A stretch of DNA of 63,376 bases, from the NCBI GenBank assembly GCA_029257695.1, contig JARIAU010000036.1, positions 1 to 63,376 on the forward strand. The letters are read 5' to 3'. The translations under genes were made by a program, and so were the position numbers. Shown piece by piece: positions 24,587-33,276 of the stretch. Within the stretch, counting starts at the first letter, position 1. Every line of letters begins with the position of its first letter. This DNA comes from Oscillospiraceae bacterium (GTDB lineage: Bacteria > Bacillota > Clostridia > Oscillospirales > Oscillospiraceae). Below the pieces are notes generated by a model that ran no database searches, was not told the origin of the DNA, and saw only the letters and a program-made list of their open reading frames with translations.

Positions 24587-24612
24587 AGCGGCACAGAGAA
24601 TTCTGTGCCGCT
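24587..24612 (+). terminator. Terminator of pyk
   Basis: A perfect 11-bp stem (AGCGGCACAGA, loop GAAT) followed by TTTTG. Confidence 0.85.
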
Positions 24613-24740
24613 TTTGTGCAAAACAACTGAAATATTGGTTTCTTTTCTTTTGGATATGGTATATAATGAGAATAAGAAATGGGAAAACCGCATTAAAATA
24701 CGAATAACCACAGAATCAGATCTTGCGAGGTGAGTTTGCA

Positions 24741-26348
24741 ATGAAAGTTCAATTTATCGGAGCAACCCATGAGGTGACGGGAAGCTGCACGCTGTTGGAA
24801 GTCTGCGGCCGCCATTATCTGGTGGATTGCGGCATGGAACAAGGCGTCGATGTGTTTCAGAACATTGAGCTTCCCATAGCCCCGGCGGAGATCGAAGCTG
24901 TGTTTTTGACCCATGCCCATATTGACCATTCCGGTATGCTGCCAAAGTTGTACAAGGATGGCTTTCGTGGGAGTATTTTTGCCACGGAAGTGACCTGTGA
25001 TCTGTGCAATATCATGCTGCAGGACTCGGCCCACATTCAGGAGTCAGAAGCCCAGTGGCAGGCCCGTAAGGCAGAGCGTTCCGGTGCGACGCCGCCGGAG
25101 CCCACCTATACTATGCAGGATGCATTGGGCGCCATTCAGCAGTTCCGGCGCTGTCCCTATGGGAAAACCATCGTTGCAGCGGAAGGGATCGAGATCCGCT
25201 TTACGGACATTGGCCACCTGCTGGGCTCGGCCTGCATTGAGCTGTGGCTTCAAGAGGGGGAGCATAAGCGGAAAATCGTGTTCAGCGGGGATGTGGGGAA
25301 CACCAAGCAGGCCATCATTCGGGACCCACAGAATGTGGAAGAAACGGACTATTTGGTGATGGAATCAACCTATGGCGATCGACTGCATGATGCTTATCGT
25401 GGGGATTTGGTGGAGGAGTTCGCCGAAATCCTGCAAAAAACGCTGGATCGGGGCGGCAATGTGGTAATTCCATCCTTTGCGGTGGGCCGCACGCAAGAGA
25501 TGCTTTATGCGCTGCGTGAAATCAAGCAGAGAGGGTTGGTGCGTGGACACGAGCACTTCCCGGTTTATGTGGACAGCCCTCTGGCTTCGGAAGCGACAGC
25601 CATTTTCCTTCAGTGCGGAACGGAGTGCTTTGATGAGGAGACGCTGGCATTGGTGCAGCAGGGAATCAACCCGATTTGGTTTGATGATATTCGCATGACC
25701 CAGACACCGGATGAATCCCGCATGATCAATTTTGATCCTGTGCCCAAAGTGATTTTGTCCGCCAGCGGCATGTGCGAAGCCGGCCGTATCCGCCATCACC
25801 TGAAACATAATCTCTGGCGCAAAGAGTGTACCATTCTCTTTGTGGGCTATCAGGCAGAGCAGTCTTTGGGCCGCAAGCTGCAGGAAGGGGCCAAGAAGGT
25901 GCGGCTCTTCGGAGAAGATGTCCGTGTGAATGCCGAAATTGCAAAGCTTCACGGCACCAGCGGACACGCCGATCAGGCCGGATTGATCCGCTGGCTGGAA
26001 GGCTTCCGGGAAAAGCCGAAGCAAATTTATGTCAACCATGGAGAGCAGAATTCCTGCGAGACCTTCACAGCATTGCTGCGGCAGAAGGGCTATCAGGCGG
26101 ATGCCCCGTACAGTGGAACGGAGTATGATTTGGTGACCGGAGCGGCCACGATCCTTACGGACGGAAAGCCGGTGGAAAAGGCGACTGTCAGCCGTGGCGG
26201 AGCCAGGGAGGACAAGATTTATCGGGAAATGGTGTTCCATGCGGAGGAGCTGCTGCGTCTGGCGCAGGCTCGCCGTGGCAAGACCAACAAGGACAACGCC
26301 AAGCTGACCGACCAGATTCGGGAATTGATCCGCAAGTGGGAAGAATGA
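24741..26348 (+). CDS. Metallo-beta-lactamase/beta-CASP ribonuclease-like protein
   Basis: A probable RNA-processing nuclease related to archaeal and eukaryotic CPSF73 (COG1236 type), 535 residues. The ATG at 24741 follows GAGGTG. Metal ligands: HAHIDH (about residue 59), His in 'IGHLLGSA', and Asp in 'FSGDVGN'. The beta-CASP insert follows ('GGNVVIPSFAVGRTQEML', 'ILSASGMCEAGRIRHHL', 'GTSGHADQ'), then a metallo-RNase C-terminal part. The RNA substrate is unknown. Confidence 0.93.
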   Translation: MKVQFIGATHEVTGSCTLLEVCGRHYLVDCGMEQGVDVFQNIELPIAPAEIEAVFLTHAHIDHSGMLPKLYKDGFRGSIFATEVTCDLCNIMLQDSAHIQESEAQWQARKAERSGATPPEPTYTMQDALGAIQQFRRCPYGKTIVAAEGIEIRFTDIGHLLGSACIELWLQEGEHKRKIVFSGDVGNTKQAIIRDPQNVEETDYLVMESTYGDRLHDAYRGDLVEEFAEILQKTLDRGGNVVIPSFAVGRTQEMLYALREIKQRGLVRGHEHFPVYVDSPLASEATAIFLQCGTECFDEETLALVQQGINPIWFDDIRMTQTPDESRMINFDPVPKVILSASGMCEAGRIRHHLKHNLWRKECTILFVGYQAEQSLGRKLQEGAKKVRLFGEDVRVNAEIAKLHGTSGHADQAGLIRWLEGFREKPKQIYVNHGEQNSCETFTALLRQKGYQADAPYSGTEYDLVTGAATILTDGKPVEKATVSRGGAREDKIYREMVFHAEELLRLAQARRGKTNKDNAKLTDQIRELIRKWEE

Positions 26349-26399
26349 TTGCACCAAAGGGATGGAAATGCATCCTCCCCCTTGCTGCGTGAGCGAAGA

Positions 26400-26445
26400 A
26401 AACCCGCCCCTGATTGGCTCCAAAGAGCCAATCAGGGGCGGGTTT
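26400..26445. terminator. Bidirectional terminator, 20-bp stem
   Basis: A perfect inverted repeat of about 20 bp (AACCCGCCCCTGATTGGCTC, loop CAAA) between the convergent nuclease and ABC permease genes. Confidence 0.85.
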
Positions 26446-26451
26446 GACACA

Positions 26452-28023
26452 TTATATTCGCAGGCGGAAGGTTTTGGGTGCATAGCGATAGACCAGAAGG
26501 CAGGCGAGGACAGTGTAAAGGATGCAGAAGAGAATACAGGCCGTTCCAAAAATCAGCGTGGGAAGATGCACATGGAGGAAGAGATAGCACACAAAGTAAG
26601 TGGCTGCCATGATGATTTGATACATGGCGCTTTTGATCTCTGTTCCGGCATTGTAAGGCTGAAGCAAATAGTAAACGGTCAGATAATGAATGGAGAAGAA
26701 AACGCTCATGCAGAGAATGGAAATCAACAGCACGGCATAGTTGAGCAGATTCGTTGTGCCACCGGAGCAGTAGAGCAGGAGCGCCAGCCCTGCACCAATC
26801 ACAGAGGCAGGTACAGCGTTGATTTTGATGATCTCCCGCAGCCGGATCTGAAATAGCTTCAGAATAGATTTCGGCTGTTTGTAGCAACCGTAGGTCAGCA
26901 GACTGTGATCGCAATTCATGAACAGTGCCTGTGTAAACTGGCTGCCTCGGTTGATCGAGTAGAGAACAAAGGTGAAGTACGGCAGCCAAGTCAGAATCAA
27001 TTCGTTGACATGCGACTTAAATTCCGGCATCAGGTGGAGCACCAATAGCGCAGCGAAAACCAGAAAGAGGGAAATAAAGGTAATTCGAATGGTAGAATTC
27101 CAGAGAATCTTCTTATGCCGCTTGACGAATAGGTCGTTGAGATACTCAAAGCCATTGCGATTACTGGTAATCGAGGTGTCCGTGGAGATTTTTTTCTCCA
27201 CCGCTTCCTTTGCGATATTATTTGGGAGGTCCATCTGGTTGGTGATCTCGGCCAGCAGCTCCTGATTGATCTCTCGATAGAATCGGAAAGAAAGCAGCTT
27301 GTGAAGGCTCCATGCACCGATGGGCAGGCACGCAAGGAAGAGAAAAGTGGATGCAGTAAAGGGCAGTGTGATACCGATTGCAGGCAGACCGTAGGCGAGC
27401 AGCAGCAAAATGCCCATGACGGACCAGAGCAGTTTGCCAAGCTTATCTTCGTTGTAAACGGAGCCGTGCTTTTCGTAGTTCAAGAGTGCATAGGCACTGA
27501 AACCCAGCTTCATACCCACAACACAGAAGGGCAGCAGCAGGCATAACCAAAGAGGTACTCCAACCATTTGGCCAAAGAGCAGCGTGCAGGGCAAAAAGCC
27601 GAGGATGATTTTCAGTAGAAGATAGCCATCGTTGACCAGTGTGTATTCTTTGGCATTCATCCGCAGCAGGATCATGGCGTAATATTTGTCACGGGATGCG
27701 TGGAACATACCGGTGTTGGAATAAGAACCGATGACCGAAAGGAAAAACAGAAGGTGCAAAAAGACCAGATCGGGCGGAACATTGTGGTAGAATGTGCCTA
27801 CATAGACGATCATCACCAGAAAGTACAGCAGCTTGGCTCCGAAAATGGTGACCAGTTCCCAGAGGGCGGACAGTATATTGGCAAAGATTTTTAATCCACG
27901 CACCCCGTACAGCTGCTCCGGAAGGACCTTTTTCAGCAGCGGCACCTGCTTGAGTGCGTATAAAATGCTGTTGACCCGGTAGGTGTTTTTTAGGGAGAAG
28001 GAGCGGCATAAGGTCTTATACAT
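26452..28023 (-). CDS. ABC transporter permease, uncharacterised
   Basis: An integral membrane protein of 523 residues with about ten to twelve hydrophobic segments in two clusters (about 55-260 and 315-520), separated by a charged cytoplasmic loop. It has no signature of a named family that I recognise. It overlaps the preceding ATPase gene by 8 bp, so the two form one exporter-type ABC system of the ABC-2 kind. The substrate is unknown and there is no regulator or peptide gene beside it. Confidence 0.85.
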   Translation of the reverse strand: MYKTLCRSFSLKNTYRVNSILYALKQVPLLKKVLPEQLYGVRGLKIFANILSALWELVTIFGAKLLYFLVMIVYVGTFYHNVPPDLVFLHLLFFLSVIGSYSNTGMFHASRDKYYAMILLRMNAKEYTLVNDGYLLLKIILGFLPCTLLFGQMVGVPLWLCLLLPFCVVGMKLGFSAYALLNYEKHGSVYNEDKLGKLLWSVMGILLLLAYGLPAIGITLPFTASTFLFLACLPIGAWSLHKLLSFRFYREINQELLAEITNQMDLPNNIAKEAVEKKISTDTSITSNRNGFEYLNDLFVKRHKKILWNSTIRITFISLFLVFAALLVLHLMPEFKSHVNELILTWLPYFTFVLYSINRGSQFTQALFMNCDHSLLTYGCYKQPKSILKLFQIRLREIIKINAVPASVIGAGLALLLYCSGGTTNLLNYAVLLISILCMSVFFSIHYLTVYYLLQPYNAGTEIKSAMYQIIMAATYFVCYLFLHVHLPTLIFGTACILFCILYTVLACLLVYRYAPKTFRLRI

Positions 28024-28723
28024 GATCTGCCTCCATCAAAGCTGCGATGATCTTGTCCTTGAACATCTGGTTGTCCAGATTGGACTTTTCCACCGCTTCC
28101 AGTTCACCGTGGCTAAGCAGGACGATTTCATCGCAAAGATCCAAAGCCAGATCCATAATGTGGGTGGAGAAGATGGTGATGCGATCGTGCTTAAGAGACC
28201 GCAGCAGCTGCTTCATCTCTTCAGCCACCACCACATCCAAAGAAGTCAAAGGCTCGTCCAACAGCAGAATGTTGGGTTGAGCAATGATGTTAATCAGCAT
28301 CTGCATCTTATTTTTCATACCGTGGGAGTAGTTTTTCAGCAGCTTATCCCGGTCCTCCGGTGCAATGCTGATCTCATCGAAATACTCGTCCAGTGTTTTG
28401 CGAACTGGGATGGAGTCCTCGTTGATGTCCAGAAAGAACTTCAAAAATTCCCGCCCCGTCAAAAATTCCGGTACCGTCGGGGTGGAGAGCACATAGCCGA
28501 TGTCATCCGCCTTGACCTCACGGCGGGTGCCATCCACTTCCAGAAAGAATTGCCCGCGGTCGGATTTGATGTCACGGTTGATGCAGTTGAAAAGGGTGGT
28601 TTTGCCGGCCCCATTCCGACCCAGCAGACCGTAGATTTTTCCCGCCTCAAAGGTGAAATCAATCTCCCGCAGCACTTCTTTTTTCTCAAACTGTTTGGAA
28701 AGATGTTCGATGATGAATTTCAT
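28016..28723 (-). CDS. ABC transporter ATP-binding protein
   Basis: The ATPase of the two-gene ABC system, 235 residues. Walker A is GRNGAGKTT (about 35-43), the signature is degenerate (YSHGMKNK in place of LSGGQ), and Walker B is NILLLDEP followed by the switch histidine in 'FSTHIMD'. A YSxGM-type signature is common in exporters of the bacitracin/antibiotic-resistance class, but that does not fix the substrate. It has a good promoter upstream. Confidence 0.94.
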   Translation of the reverse strand: MKFIIEHLSKQFEKKEVLREIDFTFEAGKIYGLLGRNGAGKTTLFNCINRDIKSDRGQFFLEVDGTRREVKADDIGYVLSTPTVPEFLTGREFLKFFLDINEDSIPVRKTLDEYFDEISIAPEDRDKLLKNYSHGMKNKMQMLINIIAQPNILLLDEPLTSLDVVVAEEMKQLLRSLKHDRITIFSTHIMDLALDLCDEIVLLSHGELEAVEKSNLDNQMFKDKIIAALMEADHV

Positions 28724-28784
28724 TGTGTGCTCCTTTATTTCTGTCTTTTGAATAAAATAAACGGCATTTGCAACGATTTTCTAC

Positions 28785-28812
28785 AGTATAGCATCCGGAT
28801 GGTTTTTGTCAA
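28785..28812 (-). promoter_or_regulatory. Promoter of the two-gene ABC system
   Basis: Minus strand: TTGACA, 16-bp spacer, TATACT. The palindrome CATCCGGATG lies in the spacer, a possible operator. Confidence 0.75.
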
Positions 28813-28876
28813 CGAACTTAATCCGGTGCTGTTTTAAGGAATTATAAAAGAGGATAAATATGCTGTTTTACGAGAA

Positions 28877-28906
28877 AAAGGCTCAGGTCAAATGACCTGA
28901 GCCTTT
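28877..28906 (-). terminator. Terminator of the acyl-CoA synthetase operon
   Basis: A 14-bp inverted repeat (AAAGGCTCAGGTCA) with a very small loop, followed on the minus strand by TTTTTC. Confidence 0.85.
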
Positions 28907-28914
28907 GAAAGTTC

Positions 28915-30696
28915 TCATGCGTTTGATTCCGCAGCCAGAACCTGTTCTTCCTCTTCTTTTTCCAGCACGGTGAACGCAACCTTGCCCACCATGGTCTTGG
29001 GCAGCTCCGTTCGGAACTCCAATGCACGGGGAATGGCATACTTCGGCAGACGGATGGAGCAGTGCTGCAGCAAATCGGCCTTCAGTGCTTCCGAGGGTTC
29101 GACCCCGGGCTTGAGGACGATAAACGCCTTGACCAACTGCATTTTGTGAGGGTCTTTGATGCCAATGACGGTGCTCATCAGCACATCCTCGTGGGCATCC
29201 AGCACATTTTCCACCTGCGACGGATAGACATTGTAGCCGCTGGTAATAATCATGCGCTTGAGCCGCTGCTTGAAGTAGACAAAGCCTTCTTCGTCCATGG
29301 TACCCAAATCGCCAGTGTGCAGCCAGATTTGACCATCTTCGTGGAGCTGCAGGGTTTGGGCCGTTTCCTTCGGATTGTCCAAATAGCCCTGCATCACCGT
29401 GGGGCCGCTGATGCAGATTTCACCGATGGTGCCGTAAGGCACTTCGTCATGGGAGGCCGGAGTGCAGATTTTGAAGTAGGTATCCGGGAAGGGAATGCCG
29501 ATGCTGCCTTCTTTGTGGGTGAAACGGGGCGTCAGGCAACAGGCAGCCACGCTTTCGGTCATACCGTACCCCTCTCGCACCTGCTCCGTAGAGCCGTGCT
29601 CCCGTAGGAAGTTATCCACCTTACTTTTCAGCTCCACACTAAGGGAGTCGCCGCCGGAGAAAATACCCTTCAAATGGCTGAGATCCAGCTTCTGTGCTGC
29701 ATCCATGCGCAGCAGTGCATCAAAGAGTGTTGGGACACCGGCGATGTAGTTGGGGTGGAATTGATCCAGCATTTTGCAGTAACTTTTCGGGTTGAACTGG
29801 GGGACCAGAATGGTGGTGATGCCCCAGTACAGCATGGTGTGGATGCAAACGCCCAGTCCGAAGCCGTGGAAAATGGGCATGATCGACAGACAGCTGTCGC
29901 CGGGAGTGATGCAGTTTCCGGCGGTGCCGGTCTGCAATGCCAGAGCATTGAAACTAAGGTTGGAGAGCAGAATTCCCTTGTTTGTGCCGGTCGTGCCGCC
30001 GGAGTACAGAATGACGGCCACATCTGTGGCAGATGCTGTATAGAGATAGTCTCCGGTATAGGCCCGGCCGGATTTGATGAAGTCCTTCCAAAGCAGCACA
30101 TCTGCATCCTTCGGCAGTTTTGCCACATGTTTGCGGGTCAGAGGGAAGATGAGCTTCTTCACGCCGGCCAGACCGTCCGTCACATCACAAAGCAGCAGAC
30201 GGGTGTTCGGAAGCTGCGCTTGGATGTGGGCAAACTTGGGGTAGAATTGAAGCATGGTGAGGCAAAGTACGCTTTTCGAGTCGTTGATGTAGTGGACCAA
30301 CTCTTCTTCGCCGGAAAGCGGATGGATCATATTGGCCACAGCACCCATACGGTTGATGGCATAAAACAGGATAATAGCCTGAGGGGTGTTGGGCATACAG
30401 ATGGTCACTCGATCACCCGGACGGACCCCCTGAGCACACAGGGCCTTGGCAGCCTCGTGAATTTGCTGGATAAATGTGAGGAAGGATACCTTGTTGCCGT
30501 AAAAATTATAAGCGCACAGATTGGGCCGTGCCTTGGCCGTGGCCTCGATGGTGTCCACCATGGAACCGTTATGGTAGTTCAGCGTAGTGGGAAGCGGTTC
30601 GGCGGCCGAAAACCACGGGGTGTGGACCGAATCGGGAATCGGGAAGGAAAGACTGTCCTCTGTGACCGGATGAAAGAGATCGTCAAACAAATTCAT
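28915..30696 (-). CDS. Acyl-CoA synthetase / AMP-dependent ligase
   Basis: Activates a carboxylic acid, probably a fatty acid, with ATP to an acyl-adenylate and then a CoA ester. It has 593 residues and a GGAGGAGG site. Motifs: ILYSGGTTGTNKG (P-loop type, about residue 230), 'EGYGMTES', 'LHTGDLGTMDEEGFVYF', and the C-terminal lysine region 'LPKTMVGKVAF'. It overlaps the preceding CAT-fold gene by 14 bp, so the products probably act together. The chain length of the substrate cannot be read from the sequence. Confidence 0.92.
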   Translation of the reverse strand: MNLFDDLFHPVTEDSLSFPIPDSVHTPWFSAAEPLPTTLNYHNGSMVDTIEATAKARPNLCAYNFYGNKVSFLTFIQQIHEAAKALCAQGVRPGDRVTICMPNTPQAIILFYAINRMGAVANMIHPLSGEEELVHYINDSKSVLCLTMLQFYPKFAHIQAQLPNTRLLLCDVTDGLAGVKKLIFPLTRKHVAKLPKDADVLLWKDFIKSGRAYTGDYLYTASATDVAVILYSGGTTGTNKGILLSNLSFNALALQTGTAGNCITPGDSCLSIMPIFHGFGLGVCIHTMLYWGITTILVPQFNPKSYCKMLDQFHPNYIAGVPTLFDALLRMDAAQKLDLSHLKGIFSGGDSLSVELKSKVDNFLREHGSTEQVREGYGMTESVAACCLTPRFTHKEGSIGIPFPDTYFKICTPASHDEVPYGTIGEICISGPTVMQGYLDNPKETAQTLQLHEDGQIWLHTGDLGTMDEEGFVYFKQRLKRMIITSGYNVYPSQVENVLDAHEDVLMSTVIGIKDPHKMQLVKAFIVLKPGVEPSEALKADLLQHCSIRLPKYAIPRALEFRTELPKTMVGKVAFTVLEKEEEEQVLAAESNA

Positions 30697-31576
30697 ATTC
30701 GCTATCCTCCTCCAAGGGCCGATCCAGAAGTTCCGGATGGCTGCAAATATGCTGGATCAGTTTGATGGAGCGGGCGAAATAGAAGCCGTCCGCAATGCGC
30801 TCGTCCAGCGTTGCACCGATGTCCACCATGTCACGGATCTGCACGGTGCCATCGGGCATCAGAACCGGCTTCTTGGTGATGGTACCGATGGTCATCATCA
30901 CAGAGGTGGTGCCATAGTTGTTCAGGTGATGATAGACCGACGGACACTTGATGCTGCCCAGATTGCTCAGCAGAACCGAGGCATAGTTGGAATCCCCATG
31001 ACACAGTGCCTTTGGAACCCGTCCCAAAAAATCCAGACGGCGGAGAAGACCAATCAGCAGCATCAACAGGGGACGGGGCAGCTTGGCCAGCTTGTCGATG
31101 GTGTCGTTAATGCCGGTGGCGTGGGACTCACCCCGCATTTCGTGTACTTCACCCACCACAAAGCGACTGACATCGGCCAGCGTATCGCTGCCTTTCGCAA
31201 TATATTGCAGCATGGCTTCTTCGCTGTGGTCCGTAAAGCGACGCTTTGCGATGAAGCTGATGCTGATTTGGTCCCGCTGATACACCCGGCGGCCCTGAAT
31301 GAAGCGGTTCAAATAGGGGCGCTCATTCAAAATGCGGGCAACCATGGTGACAAAACAGTGGAAAAAGGTGGTTTTGTAGGGAGCGTCCGGACCATTTTTG
31401 GCCTCAATGAACGCCATCAACTCGGTTACATCGATTTCCTGTTGAAAAAAGACTTCGCAGTCGGTGCGGTGAGGGAACAGGGAAGCCATCACCACATTCA
31501 GCCCAGGAGCGTCCTTGACCCAGACGCCATCTCGGCGATCGCCCCATTTGCGGGGCTGTTTTTCCATAAAACTCAC
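30683..31576 (-). CDS. CAT-fold acyltransferase-like protein with altered HxxxD motif
   Basis: A protein of 297 residues related to chloramphenicol acetyltransferase and the E2 core of 2-oxoacid dehydrogenases, but without lipoyl or subunit-binding domains. A GTG start at 31576 is preferred (AAGGAG 7 bases upstream); an ATG at 31567 is also possible. The C-terminal catalytic motif reads DERIADGFYFA: the active-site histidine of HRxxDG is Glu, while the Asp-Gly is kept. The gene is upstream of and overlaps an acyl-CoA synthetase, so a role with acyl-CoA is likely, perhaps binding rather than the standard His-dependent transfer. The function is not known. Confidence 0.82.
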   Translation of the reverse strand: MSFMEKQPRKWGDRRDGVWVKDAPGLNVVMASLFPHRTDCEVFFQQEIDVTELMAFIEAKNGPDAPYKTTFFHCFVTMVARILNERPYLNRFIQGRRVYQRDQISISFIAKRRFTDHSEEAMLQYIAKGSDTLADVSRFVVGEVHEMRGESHATGINDTIDKLAKLPRPLLMLLIGLLRRLDFLGRVPKALCHGDSNYASVLLSNLGSIKCPSVYHHLNNYGTTSVMMTIGTITKKPVLMPDGTVQIRDMVDIGATLDERIADGFYFARSIKLIQHICSHPELLDRPLEEDSEYEFV

Positions 31577-31720
31577 AATCTCTCTCCTTGTGCAGATGGT
31601 AAACAGTTGTATCAGCAGAGAGCCTGCTGAATCAAAAAAATAGTATACCATAAATATTCAAAAATGGAAGGAAATTAAGAAAAATCGTCGATTCTTAGGA
31701 GAAAGGAAAGAACGCATTGG

Positions 31721-31750
31721 TTGAAGCGGGAAAGAAGGGCGTGCTATAAT
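31721..31750 (+). promoter_or_regulatory. Promoter of the amidase gene
   Basis: TTGAAG, 18-bp spacer, TATAAT, 48 bases before the start codon. Confidence 0.7.
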
Positions 31751-31797
31751 GGTATCATCCATTCGCCCTGCGCGTCAGGGCAGAAAGAAGGAATTCG

Positions 31798-32787
31798 ATG
31801 AAGATGCGGAGAGTAATCGGAACGCTCCTGTGCGTGCTGTTGCTGACGGCCTGCGGAGCACAGCCTGATTCGGGGGCTGATGCCGAGGAGACGATAAGCC
31901 CGGCGGTGCAAAGGACCGACACCGTGGAATTGTCCGAACATACAGCGGAGCTTACGGAAGGGGAAACCTTGACTTTAACCGCACAGGGGAAGCCGGAATC
32001 CGTACAGATACAGTGGATCAGCAACGACCCGTCGGTGGCAGAAGTGGATGAGCGAGGAATCGTCACCGCTCATACAGAGGGGAGCTGTATGATACTTGTG
32101 CAGTGTGCGGATCATCCGGAAGTGCAGGATGCCTGTGTTCTTACCGTGCGGAAAAAGCCCCGGATGGTGGTTTTGGATGCCGGACACCAGCGCGATGGAA
32201 ACCGGGAACGGGAACCCATCGGCCCAGGAGCGTCGGAGCAAAAGCCGAAAGTCAGTTCCGGTACGGAAGGGGTTGCGACCGGACTGCCGGAGTATGAATT
32301 GAATTTGCAGCTTGCGCTCCGGCTGGAGCAGGAGCTGGTTGCACGAGGATATGCAGTGGTACAGACCAGACGAAGCCATGATGTGGATTTGAGCAATTCC
32401 CAGCGTGCTGCGGTGGGCAATGAGTTGGGTGCGGATGCGGTATTGCACATCCATGCAAATGGGTCGGAACACGCCGAGGCACAAGGAGCCATGACGATTT
32501 GTGTAACACAGGAAAATGTGTACTGCAGTGCCATTTATCCTTCGTCTCGGGCGCTGGCACAGGCGGTGGTGGACCATTTGTGTGAGGCGGCTGGAGCGGA
32601 AAACGACGGAGTTTGGGAAACGGATACGATGTCCGGTTTGAACTGGAGTCAGGTTCCGGCCATCATTGTGGAAACAGGATATATGTCCAATCCAGAGGAA
32701 GATGTGAAACTCTCCGAGGAAGCTTATCAAAATCGGTTGATACAAGGGATTGCCGATGGATTGGATGCCTATTTTGAAGGAGAATAA
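31798..32787 (+). CDS. N-acetylmuramoyl-L-alanine amidase lipoprotein with a BIG2 domain
   Basis: A cell-wall hydrolase that cuts between muramic acid and the stem peptide, 329 residues. It is a lipoprotein (lipobox LLTAC, Cys19). A bacterial Ig-like (BIG2) domain spans about 42-117 ('WISNDPSVAEVDERGIVTAH'). The Amidase_3 domain follows, with zinc and catalytic residues in 'VLDAGH', 'PEYELNL', 'LHIHANG' and 'IIVETGYMSNPEED'. The BIG2 domain may bind the wall. It shares a transcript with the next gene, whose start abuts its stop. Confidence 0.93.
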   Translation: MKMRRVIGTLLCVLLLTACGAQPDSGADAEETISPAVQRTDTVELSEHTAELTEGETLTLTAQGKPESVQIQWISNDPSVAEVDERGIVTAHTEGSCMILVQCADHPEVQDACVLTVRKKPRMVVLDAGHQRDGNREREPIGPGASEQKPKVSSGTEGVATGLPEYELNLQLALRLEQELVARGYAVVQTRRSHDVDLSNSQRAAVGNELGADAVLHIHANGSEHAEAQGAMTICVTQENVYCSAIYPSSRALAQAVVDHLCEAAGAENDGVWETDTMSGLNWSQVPAIIVETGYMSNPEEDVKLSEEAYQNRLIQGIADGLDAYFEGE

Positions 32788-33069
32788 ATGCGTATGTTGT
32801 ATCAGGTGGTCGGTTGGTATCTATGGATGATCAATTTGATAGCCTTTGCACTGATGGGTGTGGACAAAGCGAAGGCCAGACGGGATTGCTGGCGGATTCG
32901 GGAGCGGACTTTGTTTGTGGCGCCGCTGTTGGGCGGAAGTCTGGGCGGAGTATTGGGAATGCAGGTGTTTCGGCATAAAACCAGACATTGGCAGTTTCGG
33001 TATGGATTGCCCCTGCTGCTGGTGGTGCAGTTGGGGTTGGCGGCGTGGATCATTTCATACTGGCTTTGA
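32788..33069 (+). CDS. DUF1294 small membrane protein
   Basis: A protein of 93 residues with about three hydrophobic segments. 'LIAFALMGVDKAKAR...RIRERTLF' and 'LGGSLGGVLGMQVFRHKTRHWQF' are the hallmarks of DUF1294. The function is unknown. It starts directly after the amidase stop, so it is probably co-translated. Confidence 0.92.
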   Translation: MRMLYQVVGWYLWMINLIAFALMGVDKAKARRDCWRIRERTLFVAPLLGGSLGGVLGMQVFRHKTRHWQFRYGLPLLLVVQLGLAAWIISYWL

Positions 33070-33070
33070 A

Positions 33071-33103
33071 CAGCGGAACCGGAGGAACCCTCCGGTTCCG
33101 CTG
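33071..33103 (+). terminator. Terminator after DUF1294
   Basis: A perfect 15-bp stem (CAGCGGAACCGGAGG, 3-nt centre). The T-tract is short. Confidence 0.78.
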
Positions 33104-33188
33104 CTTTGTACAGGGGTAAGAAAACCAAGGGTGGAGCAAAGTGTGGCAGGGCGGAGCAGTGACAGGATAAGTTTGGTCGTTTCTGCTG

Positions 33189-33217
33189 TTGACTTTTTTC
33201 GAAAATGTGCATACAAT
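33189..33217 (+). promoter_or_regulatory. Promoter of the PTS IIC-like gene
   Basis: TTGACT, 17-bp spacer, TACAAT, about 60 bases before the start codon. Confidence 0.7.
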
Positions 33218-33276
33218 AAACAACGGTTGTTTACATATGACAAGACACATGAAAGACAGAGTTTGGAGGAAATGAA

